A DNA stretch of 64,000 nt from Nisaea denitrificans DSM 18348 (GTDB lineage: Bacteria; Pseudomonadota; Alphaproteobacteria; Thalassobaculales; Thalassobaculaceae): the NCBI RefSeq assembly GCF_000426505.1, contig NZ_AUFM01000021.1, positions 89,100 to 153,099 of the forward strand. Direction: 5' to 3'. Every line of letters starts with the position of its first letter. The first letter of the stretch is position 1. Shown one piece after another: positions 16,419 through 25,342 of the stretch. Both the position numbers and the translations under genes were made by a program. The notes under the pieces are model-generated. The model did not search any database. It had not been told where the DNA came from and saw nothing but the letters and a program-made list of their open reading frames with translations.

Positions 16419-16502
16419 AAGCGCCATCGCGCTTGCGTCCAATCCTCCATCCGTTAAAGATCGCGCCGAACCTGACAACAGTGCAGGATGGAGGGGCAGA
16501 AC
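16419..16502 (+). promoter_or_regulatory. Structured metY leader that can mask the ribosome-binding site
   Basis: CCTCCATCC (16444-16452) is a perfect complement of GGATGGAGG (16486-16494), the segment that contains the metY Shine-Dalgarno sequence (GGAGGGG). Pairing would hide the ribosome site eight bases before the ATG. Just upstream is a second hairpin, AAGCGC-CATC-GCGCTT (about 16419-16434). Sulphur-amino-acid genes of alphaproteobacteria are often under SAM-sensing leaders, but the conserved bases of SAM-II are not visible, so the class is open. The rest of the 16174-16502 gap holds the hairpin at 16327 and a TTGACA at 16248 without a clear -10. Confidence 0.45.
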
Positions 16503-17810
16503 ATGGCTTCAGACGGAAATCTCTTCGGTTTCGACACGCTCGCGCTGCATGCCGGACAGCAGCCGGACAGCGATACAGGCGCCCGGGCGGTGCCGATCTA
16601 CCAGACCACGTCCTATGTGTTTCGGGACTCCGAGCATGCGGCCTCGCTGTTCAACCTGGAGCGGGCCGGGCACATCTATTCGCGGATTTCGAATCCGACC
16701 GTCGCGGTGCTGGAAGAACGCATGGCTGCGCTTGAGGGCGGGGTCGGCGCGGTGGCAACGGCCAGCGGTCACGCGGCCTTGCATCTCGCTATTGTCACGC
16801 TGATGGGCGCGGGCTCGCACATTGTTGCCTCCAGCGCGCTCTATGGCGGTAGCCACAACCTTTTTAGTCATACCCTGCCGCGCTTCGGCATCGAGACTAC
16901 CAAGGTGCATCCGCGCGACATTGACGGCTTCCGCAAGGCGATCCGGCCGGAGACCCGTCTGGTCTTCGCAGAGACCATCGGCAACCCTGGCCTTGAGGTG
17001 CTGGATATTGCGGCGCTCGCCGAGGTCGCGCACGAAGCCGGTATCCCGTTGATGATCGACTCGACCTTCGCCACCCCCTATCTCTGCCGGCCGTTCGAGC
17101 ACGGGGCCGACATCATCATGCATTCCGCCACGAAATGGCTTGGCGGGCATGGCGTGGCTATCGGCGGCGTGCTGATCGATGGCGGGCGGTTCGACTGGGA
17201 GGCCTCCGGCAAGTTCCCGACCCTGACGGAACCCTATGCCGGCTATCACGGCCTCGATTTTGCCGAGGAATTCGGACCGCAGGCCCTGTGCATGCGCGCC
17301 CGGGCCGAGGGCTTGCGCGATTTCGGCGCCTGCATGTCCCCGACCAATGCCTTCCATCTGATGCAGGGCATAGAGACCCTGCCTCTGCGGATGGACCGGC
17401 ATGTCGCCAACGCCCGCAAGGTCGCTGCCTTTCTGGAAGCGTCGGAGGCGGTGGAATGGGTGCTTTATCCCGAACTGGACAGCCACCCGGATAAGGAGCT
17501 GGCGGCACGGATGATGCCGAAAGGCGCCGGCTCGATGATCGCTTTCGGGATCAAGGGCGGCCGGGAGGCAGGCCGGACTTTCATCGACCGGCTCGGTGTC
17601 TGGTCTCACTTGGCGAATGTCGGTGACGCAAAGTCCCTTGTCATTCATCCGGCCAGCACGACGCATCAGCAGATGGATGCGGAGATGATGAAGGTGGCCG
17701 GGTTGTCCGAGGATCTGGTCCGGCTTTCGGTCGGGCTGGAGGATGTGGACGATCTGATCACCGATCTGAAACAGGCGCTGCGCGCCGCAACTGTGCGCAA
17801 GGCAGGGTAA
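16503..17810 (+). CDS. metY: O-acetylhomoserine aminocarboxypropyltransferase (homocysteine synthase)
   Basis: This PLP enzyme makes homocysteine from O-acetylhomoserine and sulphide in methionine synthesis. The 435 residues are the usual MetY length; MetZ and MetB are shorter. Features are LHAGQQPD and PIYQTTSYVF at the N-terminus, YSRISNPTVAVLEERMAALE, the substrate/PLP loop ASSALYGGSHNLF, IDSTFATPYL, and the PLP lysine in HSATKWLGGHG. The long insert with GKFPTLTEPYAGYHGLDF and the C-terminal VIHPASTTHQQM are typical of MetY. The ATG at 16503 is preferred over ATG 16488 because the ribosome site GGAGGGG lies between them. The next gene starts four bases after the stop. Confidence 0.93.
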   Translation: MASDGNLFGFDTLALHAGQQPDSDTGARAVPIYQTTSYVFRDSEHAASLFNLERAGHIYSRISNPTVAVLEERMAALEGGVGAVATASGHAALHLAIVTLMGAGSHIVASSALYGGSHNLFSHTLPRFGIETTKVHPRDIDGFRKAIRPETRLVFAETIGNPGLEVLDIAALAEVAHEAGIPLMIDSTFATPYLCRPFEHGADIIMHSATKWLGGHGVAIGGVLIDGGRFDWEASGKFPTLTEPYAGYHGLDFAEEFGPQALCMRARAEGLRDFGACMSPTNAFHLMQGIETLPLRMDRHVANARKVAAFLEASEAVEWVLYPELDSHPDKELAARMMPKGAGSMIAFGIKGGREAGRTFIDRLGVWSHLANVGDAKSLVIHPASTTHQQMDAEMMKVAGLSEDLVRLSVGLEDVDDLITDLKQALRAATVRKAG

Positions 17811-17814
17811 GCCG

Positions 17815-18615
17815 ATGAAATTCGACGTTGCTGGACGTGAGGCTTTTGCCGCCACGGGCGGGCGCCCCTTTGACGGTGCGCTGCCTGCGATACTGATGCT
17901 GCACGGTGCCGGAATGGATCATACGGTCTGGTCCATGCAGGCGCGTTATTTCGCCCATCACGGCTTCTCCGTTCTGGCGGTCGACCTGCCGGGGCACGGA
18001 CGCAGCGAGGGGCCTGTGCCGGAGAGCATTCCTGACTTGGCGGACTGGTGTCTCGCGGCGCTGGATGCGGTCGGCGCTGGCGAAGTGGTGGTCATGGGGC
18101 ATTCCATGGGCTCGCTCATCGCGCTTGAGGTCGCGGCCCGTCTGGGCGCTCGTGCGAAAGCGCTGGCCTTGCTTGGCTCGGTGCCGGAAATGAAGGTGCA
18201 TCCGGATCTGCTGAACGCCGCCCGCACAGGCAATCACATGGCTCTTGAGACCATGGTCGGCTGGGGCGTCGGCAAGCGCGCCCAGATCGGTGGTCACAGG
18301 GCACCGGGGGCCTGGGTCTGCGGGGCGAGCATGCGGTTGCTGGAGGCTGGCGACTATGCGGTGCTGGCGACCGACCTTGCCGCCTGTGATGCCTATGACG
18401 GGGCGTTGAAGGCTGCTGCGGCGGTCTCATGCCCGGCGCTGGTGCTTTCCGGCTCCGACGACAAGATGACCCCGGCCAAGCTGTCCCGGCCGCTGGTGGA
18501 TGCTCTGCCGGATGTCCGCACCGTTGTCCTGCCCCGTGCGGGCCACATGATGATGATCGAACAGCCGGACGAATCGCTTGATGTGTTGGCCGAGTTTTTC
18601 GGGGCGATAAAGTGA
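17815..18615 (+). CDS. Alpha/beta hydrolase
   Basis: The 266-residue protein is a classic alpha/beta-hydrolase: oxyanion region LMLHGAGMDHTVW, DLPGHGRS, the nucleophile elbow GHSMGS (Ser near residue 97), an acid in LSGSDDKMTP and the catalytic His in RAGHMM. There is no signal peptide. It lies four bases after metY and overlaps the thioesterase gene, so the three are cotranscribed. MetX is an alpha/beta-hydrolase in the same pathway, but this protein is much shorter and lacks MetX features, so it is not called metX. Its substrate is unknown. Confidence 0.88.
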   Translation: MKFDVAGREAFAATGGRPFDGALPAILMLHGAGMDHTVWSMQARYFAHHGFSVLAVDLPGHGRSEGPVPESIPDLADWCLAALDAVGAGEVVVMGHSMGSLIALEVAARLGARAKALALLGSVPEMKVHPDLLNAARTGNHMALETMVGWGVGKRAQIGGHRAPGAWVCGASMRLLEAGDYAVLATDLAACDAYDGALKAAAAVSCPALVLSGSDDKMTPAKLSRPLVDALPDVRTVVLPRAGHMMMIEQPDESLDVLAEFFGAIK

Positions 18616-19052
18616 GCGGGGAATCCGTGACGGAGACCCGGCAGCGGTTCCGCTGGTGGCTCGAAATCCCGACGCGCTGGATGGATAATGACGTCTACGG
18701 GCACGTCAACAACGTCCAGTATTACTCCTATTTCGATACGGCCGTGAACACGCACCTGATCAGGGAGGCCGGGCTCGATATCCACAACAGTCCCATCGTC
18801 GGGTTGGTGGTGGAGACCCGCTGCCAGTTCAAGCAATCACTGGTTTTCCCGGATCGGATTGACGCGGGCATCCGGGTCGAGCGCCTTGGCCGGTCGAGCG
18901 TTACCTATGCGACCGGGCTGTTCCGCGAAGGCGACGACGAGATCGCTGCGCTCGGTCATTTCGTGCATGTCTATGTCGACCGGGCAACGCAGACGCCGGT
19001 CCCCATCCCTGAGCACATGCGCGCCGAGATGGAAAAGCTGTGCCTTGAGTAA
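18612..19052 (+). CDS. Acyl-CoA thioesterase, hotdog fold (4HBT)
   Basis: The 146-residue protein follows the 4-hydroxybenzoyl-CoA thioesterase pattern: TRWMDNDVYGHVNNVQYYSY (Asp/His catalytic region near residues 25-33), a central helix with AGLDIH and the beta strand GHFVHVYVD. It hydrolyses an acyl-CoA of unknown chain. The GTG at 18612 overlaps the hydrolase stop by four bases; a GTG at 18627 with GGGGAA upstream is an alternative start. It is the third gene of the metY operon. Confidence 0.88.
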   Translation: MSGESVTETRQRFRWWLEIPTRWMDNDVYGHVNNVQYYSYFDTAVNTHLIREAGLDIHNSPIVGLVVETRCQFKQSLVFPDRIDAGIRVERLGRSSVTYATGLFREGDDEIAALGHFVHVYVDRATQTPVPIPEHMRAEMEKLCLE

Positions 19053-19078
19053 TGGCCTGCTTTGAGTGAGGCGGGAGC

Positions 19079-19579
19079 TTATTTTGTCTTGGTACGGGAA
19101 ATCTTGTAGAGCCCGGCGACGATCTGCTGGCCGATAGCGCCCGCTTCGCCCTTCATCTTGGTCGCGACCACGGCTTTCAATGCGTCCACATGAGCTTTGA
19201 TGGCATCCGCGTCATTGTGCCCGCGCTGCCCGGGCTCACCCAGCTCCAGATAACGGTTCATCGAGGTGGCGATCTTCTCGACCATGGGATAGCCGAAGCT
19301 TGATCCCTGAGAGCGCAGATCGTGCATGACCGTATAGATCGTCCGCTCGGGCCCGGCTGGCTCGGCACCTTCCGCCCGCAGTTTTTCGACAGCTTCGTCC
19401 AGCTTGATGATGCTTTCCTTGGCGGTTTCCGAGAGGTCGATCTTTGAGACGGCGTCTGCCAGCGCGGCCTCGGCTTTTGCGATCAGCCGATCGTCCATGC
19501 GGGCCGGTCCGCCAACCAGATCTTTCAGCTTATTGGGCTGATGAATGACCTCGTACGTACCTTTCGGGGGCTGGGCCAT
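19079..19579 (-). CDS. Hpt-like phosphotransfer protein candidate
   Basis: I do not recognise a named family with certainty. The 166-residue product is almost all helix. Residues 86-96 read HDLRSQGSSFG, which fits the histidine phosphotransfer (Hpt) pattern of His, then Lys/Arg three residues later, then Gly in a helix. The following helix PMVEKIATSMNRYLE also fits an Hpt four-helix bundle. It lies 46 bases downstream of a lone receiver-domain gene on the same strand, a natural partner. An N-terminal stretch (KGTYEVIHQPNKLKDLVGG) is outside the bundle. Phosphotransfer is inferred from the motif and context. Confidence 0.55.
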   Translation of the reverse strand: MAQPPKGTYEVIHQPNKLKDLVGGPARMDDRLIAKAEAALADAVSKIDLSETAKESIIKLDEAVEKLRAEGAEPAGPERTIYTVMHDLRSQGSSFGYPMVEKIATSMNRYLELGEPGQRGHNDADAIKAHVDALKAVVATKMKGEAGAIGQQIVAGLYKISRTKTK

Positions 19580-19625
19580 TGCTTTCCTCTCGTGAGCCGG
19601 TTTGTCCGGTCTGTTCCTGGTTCGG

Positions 19626-20156
19626 TTAAGCGCTGCGAGCGTCCCGATCGCGCAATTCTGCAGCCCGACGCTCTTCTCCGGTGAAAGATTCTACCTTTCG
19701 GCGACGGTCGGGCCCGAAATAGTCATCGGTTCGGACGAACGGGCGAGGATATTCGACCACGGCAACAAGCCGCTGGATCAGCCCTACTCCGGTGAGGGGC
19801 TTGGCCATGAACTCGGTAACACCTGCATCGCGGGCCATCTCGATACGGTTCGATTCTGTGTGGCCGCTGACCATGATAATGGGCAAGAACTCATCCGGGC
19901 TGGTCGGATCGTTCCGTATCCAGTGTGTCAGCTCTATGCCATCCATCTCTTCCATCACCCAGTCGGTGATGATCAGATCGACCTGATATTCGCTAAGTTT
20001 GCGGATGGCGTGCTGTCCGTCTCGGGCATCAATGATGTTCTTGACGCCGACAGACTGCAGCATCGCCCGCAGCACTTCCCGCATGGGCTGGCTGTCTTCG
20101 ACGATCATCACCGAGAGACGCTGAAAGCGTGCTTCGTTGGTCGGACTTTGAGACAT
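19626..20156 (-). CDS. Single-domain response regulator with a C-terminal tail
   Basis: The protein has 176 residues with a CheY-like receiver domain (residues ~12-135). The acidic pair is E20/D21 in MIVEDSQPMR, the phosphoacceptor is D65 in ITDWVM, the switch Ser is S97 in MVSGH, and the conserved Lys is K119 in FMAKPL. After the receiver comes a basic and acidic tail (FGPDRRRKV, GEERRAAELRDRD) with no output domain, so it probably signals through protein contact or phosphorelay. It is first in a two-gene unit with the Hpt-like gene. No kinase is nearby. Confidence 0.9.
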   Translation of the reverse strand: MSQSPTNEARFQRLSVMIVEDSQPMREVLRAMLQSVGVKNIIDARDGQHAIRKLSEYQVDLIITDWVMEEMDGIELTHWIRNDPTSPDEFLPIIMVSGHTESNRIEMARDAGVTEFMAKPLTGVGLIQRLVAVVEYPRPFVRTDDYFGPDRRRKVESFTGEERRAAELRDRDARSA

Positions 20157-20578
20157 TCACCATGACTTCCCCGGTCTCGGCACGCCGAAATCCGTAGAAT
20201 CTTAACAATTCGTTATCCTTGCCGGAGTTTAATCGACTTCCGGTGGCTAAGGCTATAGCCGGATTGCGCGCTTCTCAATTCAGGGTGGCGACGTTGTTTG
20301 CCCATTTGCACATGGTGCGAATTCTGCCCAAGCCCGGAAATCCGCCTCTTCTGGTGCGTGTTCATACAATATCTGGTATAGATCAACTTGGTTTTGACTA
20401 GGCTGTGTTCGGTTGCGATCGGCAGAAAACTGCGACGTGACGGCAAACAAGTTTGCCCGTCGCTCTTGACTTGAAGTCCGATTCGCCGATTGATCCGGCC
20501 TCCGGACCGCTCGGTGCGCCGTGTTGCGCTCCGTTCGGTATTTCGAATGAGCCTGGGCTCCACGAGGATTGTAAGGAA
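20157..20578. other. Gene-free region upstream of yebC
   Basis: No convincing coding sequence is seen in these 422 bases, which are less GC-rich than their neighbours. They must hold the promoters of the divergent response regulator and of yebC-ruvCAB. An inverted repeat (GACGGCAAAC / GTTTGCCCGTC, about 20438-20460) and a TTGACT-17-ATTGAT pair (20466 and 20489) are the only elements I can point to, and both are weak. Confidence 0.35.
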
Positions 20579-21331
20579 ATGGCAGGGCATTCCCAATTTA
20601 AGAACATCATGTACCGCAAGGGCGCGCAGGACAAAAAGCGCGCCAAACTGTTCACCCGGCTGATCCGAGAGATCGCGGTCGCGGCGAAGGCGAGTACCGA
20701 TGCAAGTGCCAATCCGCGGCTACGGTCGGCCATTCAGGCGGCCCGCGAGGCCAATATGCCGAAGGACAATATCGACCGGGTGCTGAAGAAGGCCGAAGGC
20801 GGTGGTGCTGACGACAATTACGAGGACATCCGCTACGAGGGCTATGCCTCCGGCGGTGTCGCCATGATCGTCGAGGCATTGACCGACAACCGCAATCGGA
20901 CGGCTTCCGAGGTCAGGTCCACGTTTTCCAAGTATGGCGGGACCCTGGGTGAGACCAACTCGGTCAGCTTCATGTTCGACCGCGTTGGCCAGATCTCCTA
21001 CCCGGCCGACAAGGCGGAGGCAGACGCCATGTTCGAGGCGGCTCTGGAAGCAGGCGCCGAGAATGTCGAATCTTCCGAGGACGGGCATGTCATCACGTGC
21101 GCGCCTGACGATCTGAGTTCGGTGCGCGAGGCGCTCTCCGAGCAGTTCGGTGCCCCCGAGGAGGCCGAATTGTCCTGGAAGCCGCAGAACACTGTGCCGG
21201 TGGACGAAGACCACGCCGAGACCATCATGAAGCTGCTGGGCGCGCTGGAAGACTTGGATGATGTCCAGTCCGTTTCGGCGAACTTCGAGATCCCGGACGA
21301 TGTTATGCGGAAACTGACGGCGGCCGCCTGA
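20579..21331 (+). CDS. yebC: YebC/PmpR family protein (TACO1-like)
   Basis: The 250-residue protein starts [20 protein letters not shown], the invariant YebC N-terminus, and continues with [23 protein letters not shown] sequence (here [20 protein letters not shown]), FDRVGQI and ETNSVSFMF. The family has been described both as a DNA-binding regulator (PmpR) and as a translation factor that helps ribosomes through proline stretches. It is the first gene of the yebC-ruvCAB arrangement common in proteobacteria. The frame extends upstream to 20453, but homology starts at the ATG at 20579, which has AAGGA close upstream. Confidence 0.95.
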   Translation: MAGHSQFKNIMYRKGAQDKKRAKLFTRLIREIAVAAKASTDASANPRLRSAIQAAREANMPKDNIDRVLKKAEGGGADDNYEDIRYEGYASGGVAMIVEALTDNRNRTASEVRSTFSKYGGTLGETNSVSFMFDRVGQISYPADKAEADAMFEAALEAGAENVESSEDGHVITCAPDDLSSVREALSEQFGAPEEAELSWKPQNTVPVDEDHAETIMKLLGALEDLDDVQSVSANFEIPDDVMRKLTAAA

Positions 21332-21380
21332 GATCCATGTCAGGCGTTTGCCAAAAGTCCATTGGGGAGATGCAATCACG

Positions 21381-21959
21381 ATGAGGCTTCTCGGTCTCGA
21401 CCCGGGACTCCGCTTTACCGGCTGGGGTGTGGTCGATGTGGATGGCCACCGGCTGCGCCACGTCGCCAATGGGACCCTGAAGTCCACGTCATCCCGGTCC
21501 ATTGCGGAACGTCTCCTCGAATTGCATGACGGTGTTCTGGAGATTCTCGACCGTTACAGCCCAGGTGAGGCGGCGGTCGAGGAAACTTTCGTCAACAAGA
21601 ACCCGGAATCGACCCTGAAACTCGGACTGGCTCGTGGCGCCGTCATTCTGGCTCCCGCCAAGCAAGGCCTCCGGGTTACCGAGTATGCGCCGAACCGGGT
21701 GAAGAAAACTGTGGTCGGTGCCGGACACGCCAACAAGGACCAGGTCCAGATCATGGTGTCGAAGCTGCTGCCTGAAGCGGTGTTTGATTCCGCGGATGCG
21801 GCGGATGCGCTCGCGGTGGCGATCTGCCACGCGCATTTTGCCCAGAGCCGCCACGCCTTCGGCGAGACGGTAGGCGTGTCCCGGATCAAACAACAATCTG
21901 TAACCGGTGGGTACGAGCGCGCGATCCAGGCGGCTCTGCGTAAGGAGATGGGCCAGTGA
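21381..21959 (+). CDS. ruvC: Holliday junction resolvase RuvC
   Basis: RuvC cuts four-way DNA junctions formed in recombination and repair. The 192-residue protein has the catalytic acids in place: D7 in [13 protein letters not shown], the Glu of [12 protein letters not shown] and the two Asp of [13 protein letters not shown]. The region [16 protein letters not shown] is typical. The ATG at 21381 is chosen because the family always starts with the strand carrying D7. The stop overlaps ruvA by four bases. Confidence 0.97.
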   Translation: MRLLGLDPGLRFTGWGVVDVDGHRLRHVANGTLKSTSSRSIAERLLELHDGVLEILDRYSPGEAAVEETFVNKNPESTLKLGLARGAVILAPAKQGLRVTEYAPNRVKKTVVGAGHANKDQVQIMVSKLLPEAVFDSADAADALAVAICHAHFAQSRHAFGETVGVSRIKQQSVTGGYERAIQAALRKEMGQ

Positions 21960-22579
21960 TCGCCAAGTTGCGGGGTGTTCTCGATTCCTTCGGTGACGGC
22001 AGCGCCGTGATCGATGTCGGCGGTGTCGGATATCTGATCTTTGCGTCCAGCCGGACTCTCGCGAAACTGGGGGACAAGGGCGGGACTGTCTCCGTTCATG
22101 TCGAAACCCATGTCCGCGAAGATCACATTCATCTCTACGGTTTCGCCGACAAGGCAGAGCAGGAGATGTTCCGGATCCTGCAGACAGTGCAGGGTGTGGG
22201 GGCCAAGGCGGCACTTTCCATCCTGTCCGCGCTGGCGCCTGACGAGGTCCTGCGGTCTGTTGCCGCCGGGGATGCCAAGATGCTGACCCGGGCGGACGGC
22301 GTCGGCCCCAAGCTGGCCGGCCGGATCGTGAACGAGTTGAAAGACAAGGCGGTGAACATCTCGCTTGGCGCCGATGCCTCGATGCCGGCACCTGCGGGTG
22401 GCAAGGCCGCACCGGCGGGAGAGTCCGCCGCTGTCGCCGATGCGATCTCCGCCCTTGTGAATCTCGGCTATGACCGCAGCATTGCCTATGGCGCTGTTCA
22501 TGCCGCTGTCAAAGCGATGGGGCCCGATGCGGACCTTAACCAGCTGATCACCGGCGGGCTGAAGGAGCTCGCTTCGTGA
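21956..22579 (+). CDS. ruvA: Holliday junction branch-migration subunit RuvA
   Basis: RuvA binds the junction as a tetramer and loads RuvB. The 207-residue protein begins (GTG) with [15 protein letters not shown] and has the OB-fold strand [15 protein letters not shown] segment, [20 protein letters not shown], the two helix-hairpin-helix motifs ([32 protein letters not shown]), a flexible linker rich in Ala, Pro and Gly (residues ~140-160), and the C-terminal RuvB-contact domain [12 protein letters not shown]. It overlaps ruvC and ruvB by four bases each. Confidence 0.97.
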   Translation: MIAKLRGVLDSFGDGSAVIDVGGVGYLIFASSRTLAKLGDKGGTVSVHVETHVREDHIHLYGFADKAEQEMFRILQTVQGVGAKAALSILSALAPDEVLRSVAAGDAKMLTRADGVGPKLAGRIVNELKDKAVNISLGADASMPAPAGGKAAPAGESAAVADAISALVNLGYDRSIAYGAVHAAVKAMGPDADLNQLITGGLKELAS

Positions 22580-23655
22580 GCGACTGGGATGATGGCGAAG
22601 AGGGCCGGATCGTCGACGGCGAACGGTCGACCGAGGACACGCCCGAGCGGGCGCTGCGTCCGGTTACCCTCGACGATTTCGTCGGCCAGAAGCAAATGCG
22701 GGAGAATCTGAAAGTCTTCATCGAGGCTGCGAAGACTCGTGAAGAGGCGATGGACCACGCGCTTTTCTTCGGCCCTCCCGGTCTTGGCAAGACCACGCTG
22801 GCCCAGATCGTCGCCCGTGAGCTTGGGGTGAATTTCCGCGCCACATCTGGTCCGGTGATCGCCAAGGCCGGAGATCTCGCGGCCCTGCTGACCAACCTTC
22901 AGGCGCGCGACGTTCTCTTCATCGATGAGATACATCGCCTTAATCCTGCCGTAGAGGAAGTGCTCTATCCGGCCATGGAGGATTTTCAGCTCGATCTCAT
23001 TATCGGCGAAGGCCCGGCGGCCCGGTCTATCCGGATCGATCTGCCACCTTTTACGCTGGTGGCTGCGACGACGCGGTCGGGCCTGATCACGACGCCTTTG
23101 CGCGAACGTTTCGGCATTCCCTTGCGGCTGCAATTTTATACGCCGGAGGAACTGCAGAGCATCGTCATGCGCGGTGCCTCCCTGCTAGGCATGAACCTGC
23201 TGCCCGAAGGGGCGGCGGAAGTCGCCAGCCGCTCACGCGGGACTCCGCGCGTGGCCGGACGCCTGCTGCGCCGGGTGCGGGATTTCGCAGTCGTGGCCGG
23301 GGTTGATGAAATCGACCAGAAGGCCGCTGATGGAGCGCTGAACCGTCTCGATATCGACAAGCGCGGGCTGGATGCCATGGATCGGCGCTATCTGCGCTGC
23401 ATCGCCGATAATTACGGTGGTGGCCCGGTCGGGGCGGAGACCCTTGCGGCGGCACTGGCCGAGCAGCGTGATGTGATCGAGGAAGTGATCGAGCCTTATC
23501 TGTTGCAACAGGGCTTGCTCCAGCGCACGCCGCGCGGGCGGCTTCTGTCCGAATCCGGCTACCGCTATCTCGGCCTTGCCATGCCGAACAGGACGCCCGC
23601 CGAAGCGGCGCAAATGAACCTTCTCGACAATAATGCCGAGGGTGAGGATGTCTGA
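22576..23655 (+). CDS. ruvB: Holliday junction branch-migration ATPase RuvB
   Basis: RuvB is the AAA+ motor that drives branch migration with RuvA. The 359 residues include [19 protein letters not shown], Walker [10 protein letters not shown], Walker [11 protein letters not shown], sensor 1 VAATTRSG, the arginine finger region PLRERFGI and sensor 2 [13 protein letters not shown], then the winged-helix C-terminus ([10 protein letters not shown]). The start is GTG at 22576, overlapping ruvA. The stop overlaps ybgC by eight bases. Confidence 0.98.
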   Translation: MSDWDDGEEGRIVDGERSTEDTPERALRPVTLDDFVGQKQMRENLKVFIEAAKTREEAMDHALFFGPPGLGKTTLAQIVARELGVNFRATSGPVIAKAGDLAALLTNLQARDVLFIDEIHRLNPAVEEVLYPAMEDFQLDLIIGEGPAARSIRIDLPPFTLVAATTRSGLITTPLRERFGIPLRLQFYTPEELQSIVMRGASLLGMNLLPEGAAEVASRSRGTPRVAGRLLRRVRDFAVVAGVDEIDQKAADGALNRLDIDKRGLDAMDRRYLRCIADNYGGGPVGAETLAAALAEQRDVIEEVIEPYLLQQGLLQRTPRGRLLSESGYRYLGLAMPNRTPAEAAQMNLLDNNAEGEDV

Positions 23656-24112
23656 GCGGCTGCTGCAGCCTGCGGTGACGGGGTTCACGGCGGACGGTAC
23701 CCATTTGCTCCGCGCCCGCGTCTATTACGAGGACACGGATGCGGGTGGTGTCGTCTATCACGCCAACTATCTGCGTTTCGCCGAACGTGGCCGCACGGAA
23801 TATCTCCGCGACATCGGTGTCTCCCAGTCGGAACTCACCGACCAGGAAGGCGTTTTTTTCGTGGTCAGGCGCAGCGAGATCGATTTTCGCCTGCCCGCCC
23901 GGCTCGACGATGCGCTTGAAATCCAGACGGTGATTGCCGGGATCAAGGGCGCGTCGTTTCTGGTCGAGCAGACCATATCAAAGACGGGCACGGACGGATA
24001 TCTGGTGAAGGTGGTCAGCACCATTGCCTGTGTGGACCGGAAGGGGCGCCCGGCGCGGGTGCCACAATCGGTGAAATCAAAATTGGACCGGCACGACGGA
24101 GGGCGATCGTGA
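23648..24112 (+). CDS. ybgC: Tol-Pal-associated acyl-CoA thioesterase YbgC
   Basis: This is the hotdog-fold thioesterase that heads most tol-pal operons. The 154-residue protein has the signature [19 protein letters not shown] (catalytic Asp) and RGRTEYLR. The ATG at 23648 has GAGGGTGAGG upstream and lies inside the last codons of ruvB, so the repair and envelope genes are physically coupled. It acts in the cytoplasm, probably on phospholipid-related acyl thioesters. Confidence 0.94.
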   Translation: MSERLLQPAVTGFTADGTHLLRARVYYEDTDAGGVVYHANYLRFAERGRTEYLRDIGVSQSELTDQEGVFFVVRRSEIDFRLPARLDDALEIQTVIAGIKGASFLVEQTISKTGTDGYLVKVVSTIACVDRKGRPARVPQSVKSKLDRHDGGRS

Positions 24113-24159
24113 TGATCGCCGCTCAAGCCATAAGACAGACGTCGGGGAAGAGTATCTAA

Positions 24160-24891
24160 ATGGATCAGACACTAGTCGATACCGTGACGCTTGGAGGCAC
24201 CGCCGCCATGGACATGAGCATCTGGGGCTTGTTCATGGCGGCGGACTGGATCGTGAAGACCGTGATGATCATCCTGATCGGTGCGTCGATCTGGAGCTGG
24301 GCGATTATCGTCGATAAGGTTTTGAAAATGCGGCGGCTTTCCAAAGCTGCAGCGCAGTTCGAGGAATCATTCTGGTCCGGCGGCTCGCTTGAGGATCTTT
24401 ATGATCGTATTGGCGGGCAGCCGGGCGATCCGATGACCGGTGTGTTCACGGCAGCAATGCGGGAGTGGCGCCGGTCTGCCGCCAAAGGGCTGACCACGAA
24501 AGGCTCAGACATCCGAGCCAGTCTGCGCCAGCGCATCGAGCAGGTCATGCAGCTCTCGATTTCCCGGGAGATGGATCGCCTCGAAAAACACATGACCTTT
24601 CTTGCTTCGGTCGGCTCCGTCGCTCCTTTCGTCGGGCTGTTCGGCACCGTCTGGGGGATCATGAACAGTTTCCAGTCCATCGCGGCGACCAAGAACACCT
24701 CACTTGCGGTGGTGGCGCCGGGTATTGCAGAGGCCCTGTTCGCAACGGCCCTTGGCTTGGTCGCGGCTATCCCCGCAGTGATCGCCTACAACAAGATTTC
24801 CACTGACCTTGGCCGGTATGCGGGGCGCCTGGAAACCTTCTCCAGCGAATTCGCCTCTATCCTGTCCCGTCAGCTTGACGAGGGAGGCTGA
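24160..24891 (+). CDS. tolQ: Tol-Pal system proton-channel subunit TolQ
   Basis: TolQ and TolR form the inner-membrane proton channel that powers TolA. The 243-residue protein has three membrane spans: one near residues 20-45 (VKTVMIILIGASIWSWAII) and two in the C-terminal half (VGSVAPFVGLFGTVWGIM; ALFATALGLVAAIPAVIAYN). The central cytoplasmic loop contains the usual DRLEKHMTFLASV. GGGGAAGAG precedes the ATG. tolR follows after three bases. Confidence 0.96.
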   Translation: MDQTLVDTVTLGGTAAMDMSIWGLFMAADWIVKTVMIILIGASIWSWAIIVDKVLKMRRLSKAAAQFEESFWSGGSLEDLYDRIGGQPGDPMTGVFTAAMREWRRSAAKGLTTKGSDIRASLRQRIEQVMQLSISREMDRLEKHMTFLASVGSVAPFVGLFGTVWGIMNSFQSIAATKNTSLAVVAPGIAEALFATALGLVAAIPAVIAYNKISTDLGRYAGRLETFSSEFASILSRQLDEGG

Positions 24892-24894
24892 GCC

Positions 24895-25338
24895 ATGGCC
24901 GCTTCCATGATCGGAGCTGGGCGGGGCGCGCGAGGGCGCTATCGTCCGCTGAGCGAGATCAACGTGACGCCGCTGGTCGACGTTATGCTGGTGCTACTGA
25001 TCGTCTTCATGGTCACCGCGCCGCTGCTGACTGTCGGTGTGCCGGTGGATTTACCGAAAACCAAGGCGGCGCAGCTGACGGATGAGGTTGAGCCGTTGGT
25101 TGTGTCGGTGAACGCGGAAGGTGTGATCTTCCTGCAGGACACTGAAGTGCCAAGGGAAAATCTGGTGCCGAGGCTGAACGCCGTCACCGGGCAGCGACCG
25201 GATGTGCGGATCTTCGTGCGCGGAGACAAGACGATCCAGTACGGCACGGTGATGGAGGTCATGGGGCTGATCAGCTCCGCCGGCTTCAAGAAAGTCGCGC
25301 TTCTGGCCGAAATTCCGGACAGCAAGGGGACGCGCTGA
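24895..25338 (+). CDS. tolR: Tol-Pal system protein TolR
   Basis: TolR is the ExbD-like partner of TolQ. The 147 residues have one N-terminal membrane span with the proton-pathway Asp (NVTPLVDVMLVLLIVFMV, Asp near residue 28) and a periplasmic domain containing VEPLVVSVNAEGVIFLQD and the C-terminal GLISSAGFKKVALL helix. It is in a tight operon: three bases after tolQ and four before tolA. Confidence 0.96.
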   Translation: MAASMIGAGRGARGRYRPLSEINVTPLVDVMLVLLIVFMVTAPLLTVGVPVDLPKTKAAQLTDEVEPLVVSVNAEGVIFLQDTEVPRENLVPRLNAVTGQRPDVRIFVRGDKTIQYGTVMEVMGLISSAGFKKVALLAEIPDSKGTR

Positions 25339-25342
25339 CGCC

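Noticed and set aside
16400..16502. SAM-II riboswitch before metY
   Set aside because: The conserved GATTTAA and GCTAAA-type segments and the H-type pseudoknot pairing are not seen, so only a general structured leader is reported.
17815..18615. Homoserine O-acetyltransferase (MetX) beside metY
   Set aside because: The hydrolase is about 100 residues too short and lacks MetX sequence features, despite the shared fold and position.
20213..20596. 127-residue minus-strand open frame upstream of yebC
   Set aside because: No ribosome site, no recognisable motif, and the sequence has non-coding texture; it is treated as part of the intergenic region.
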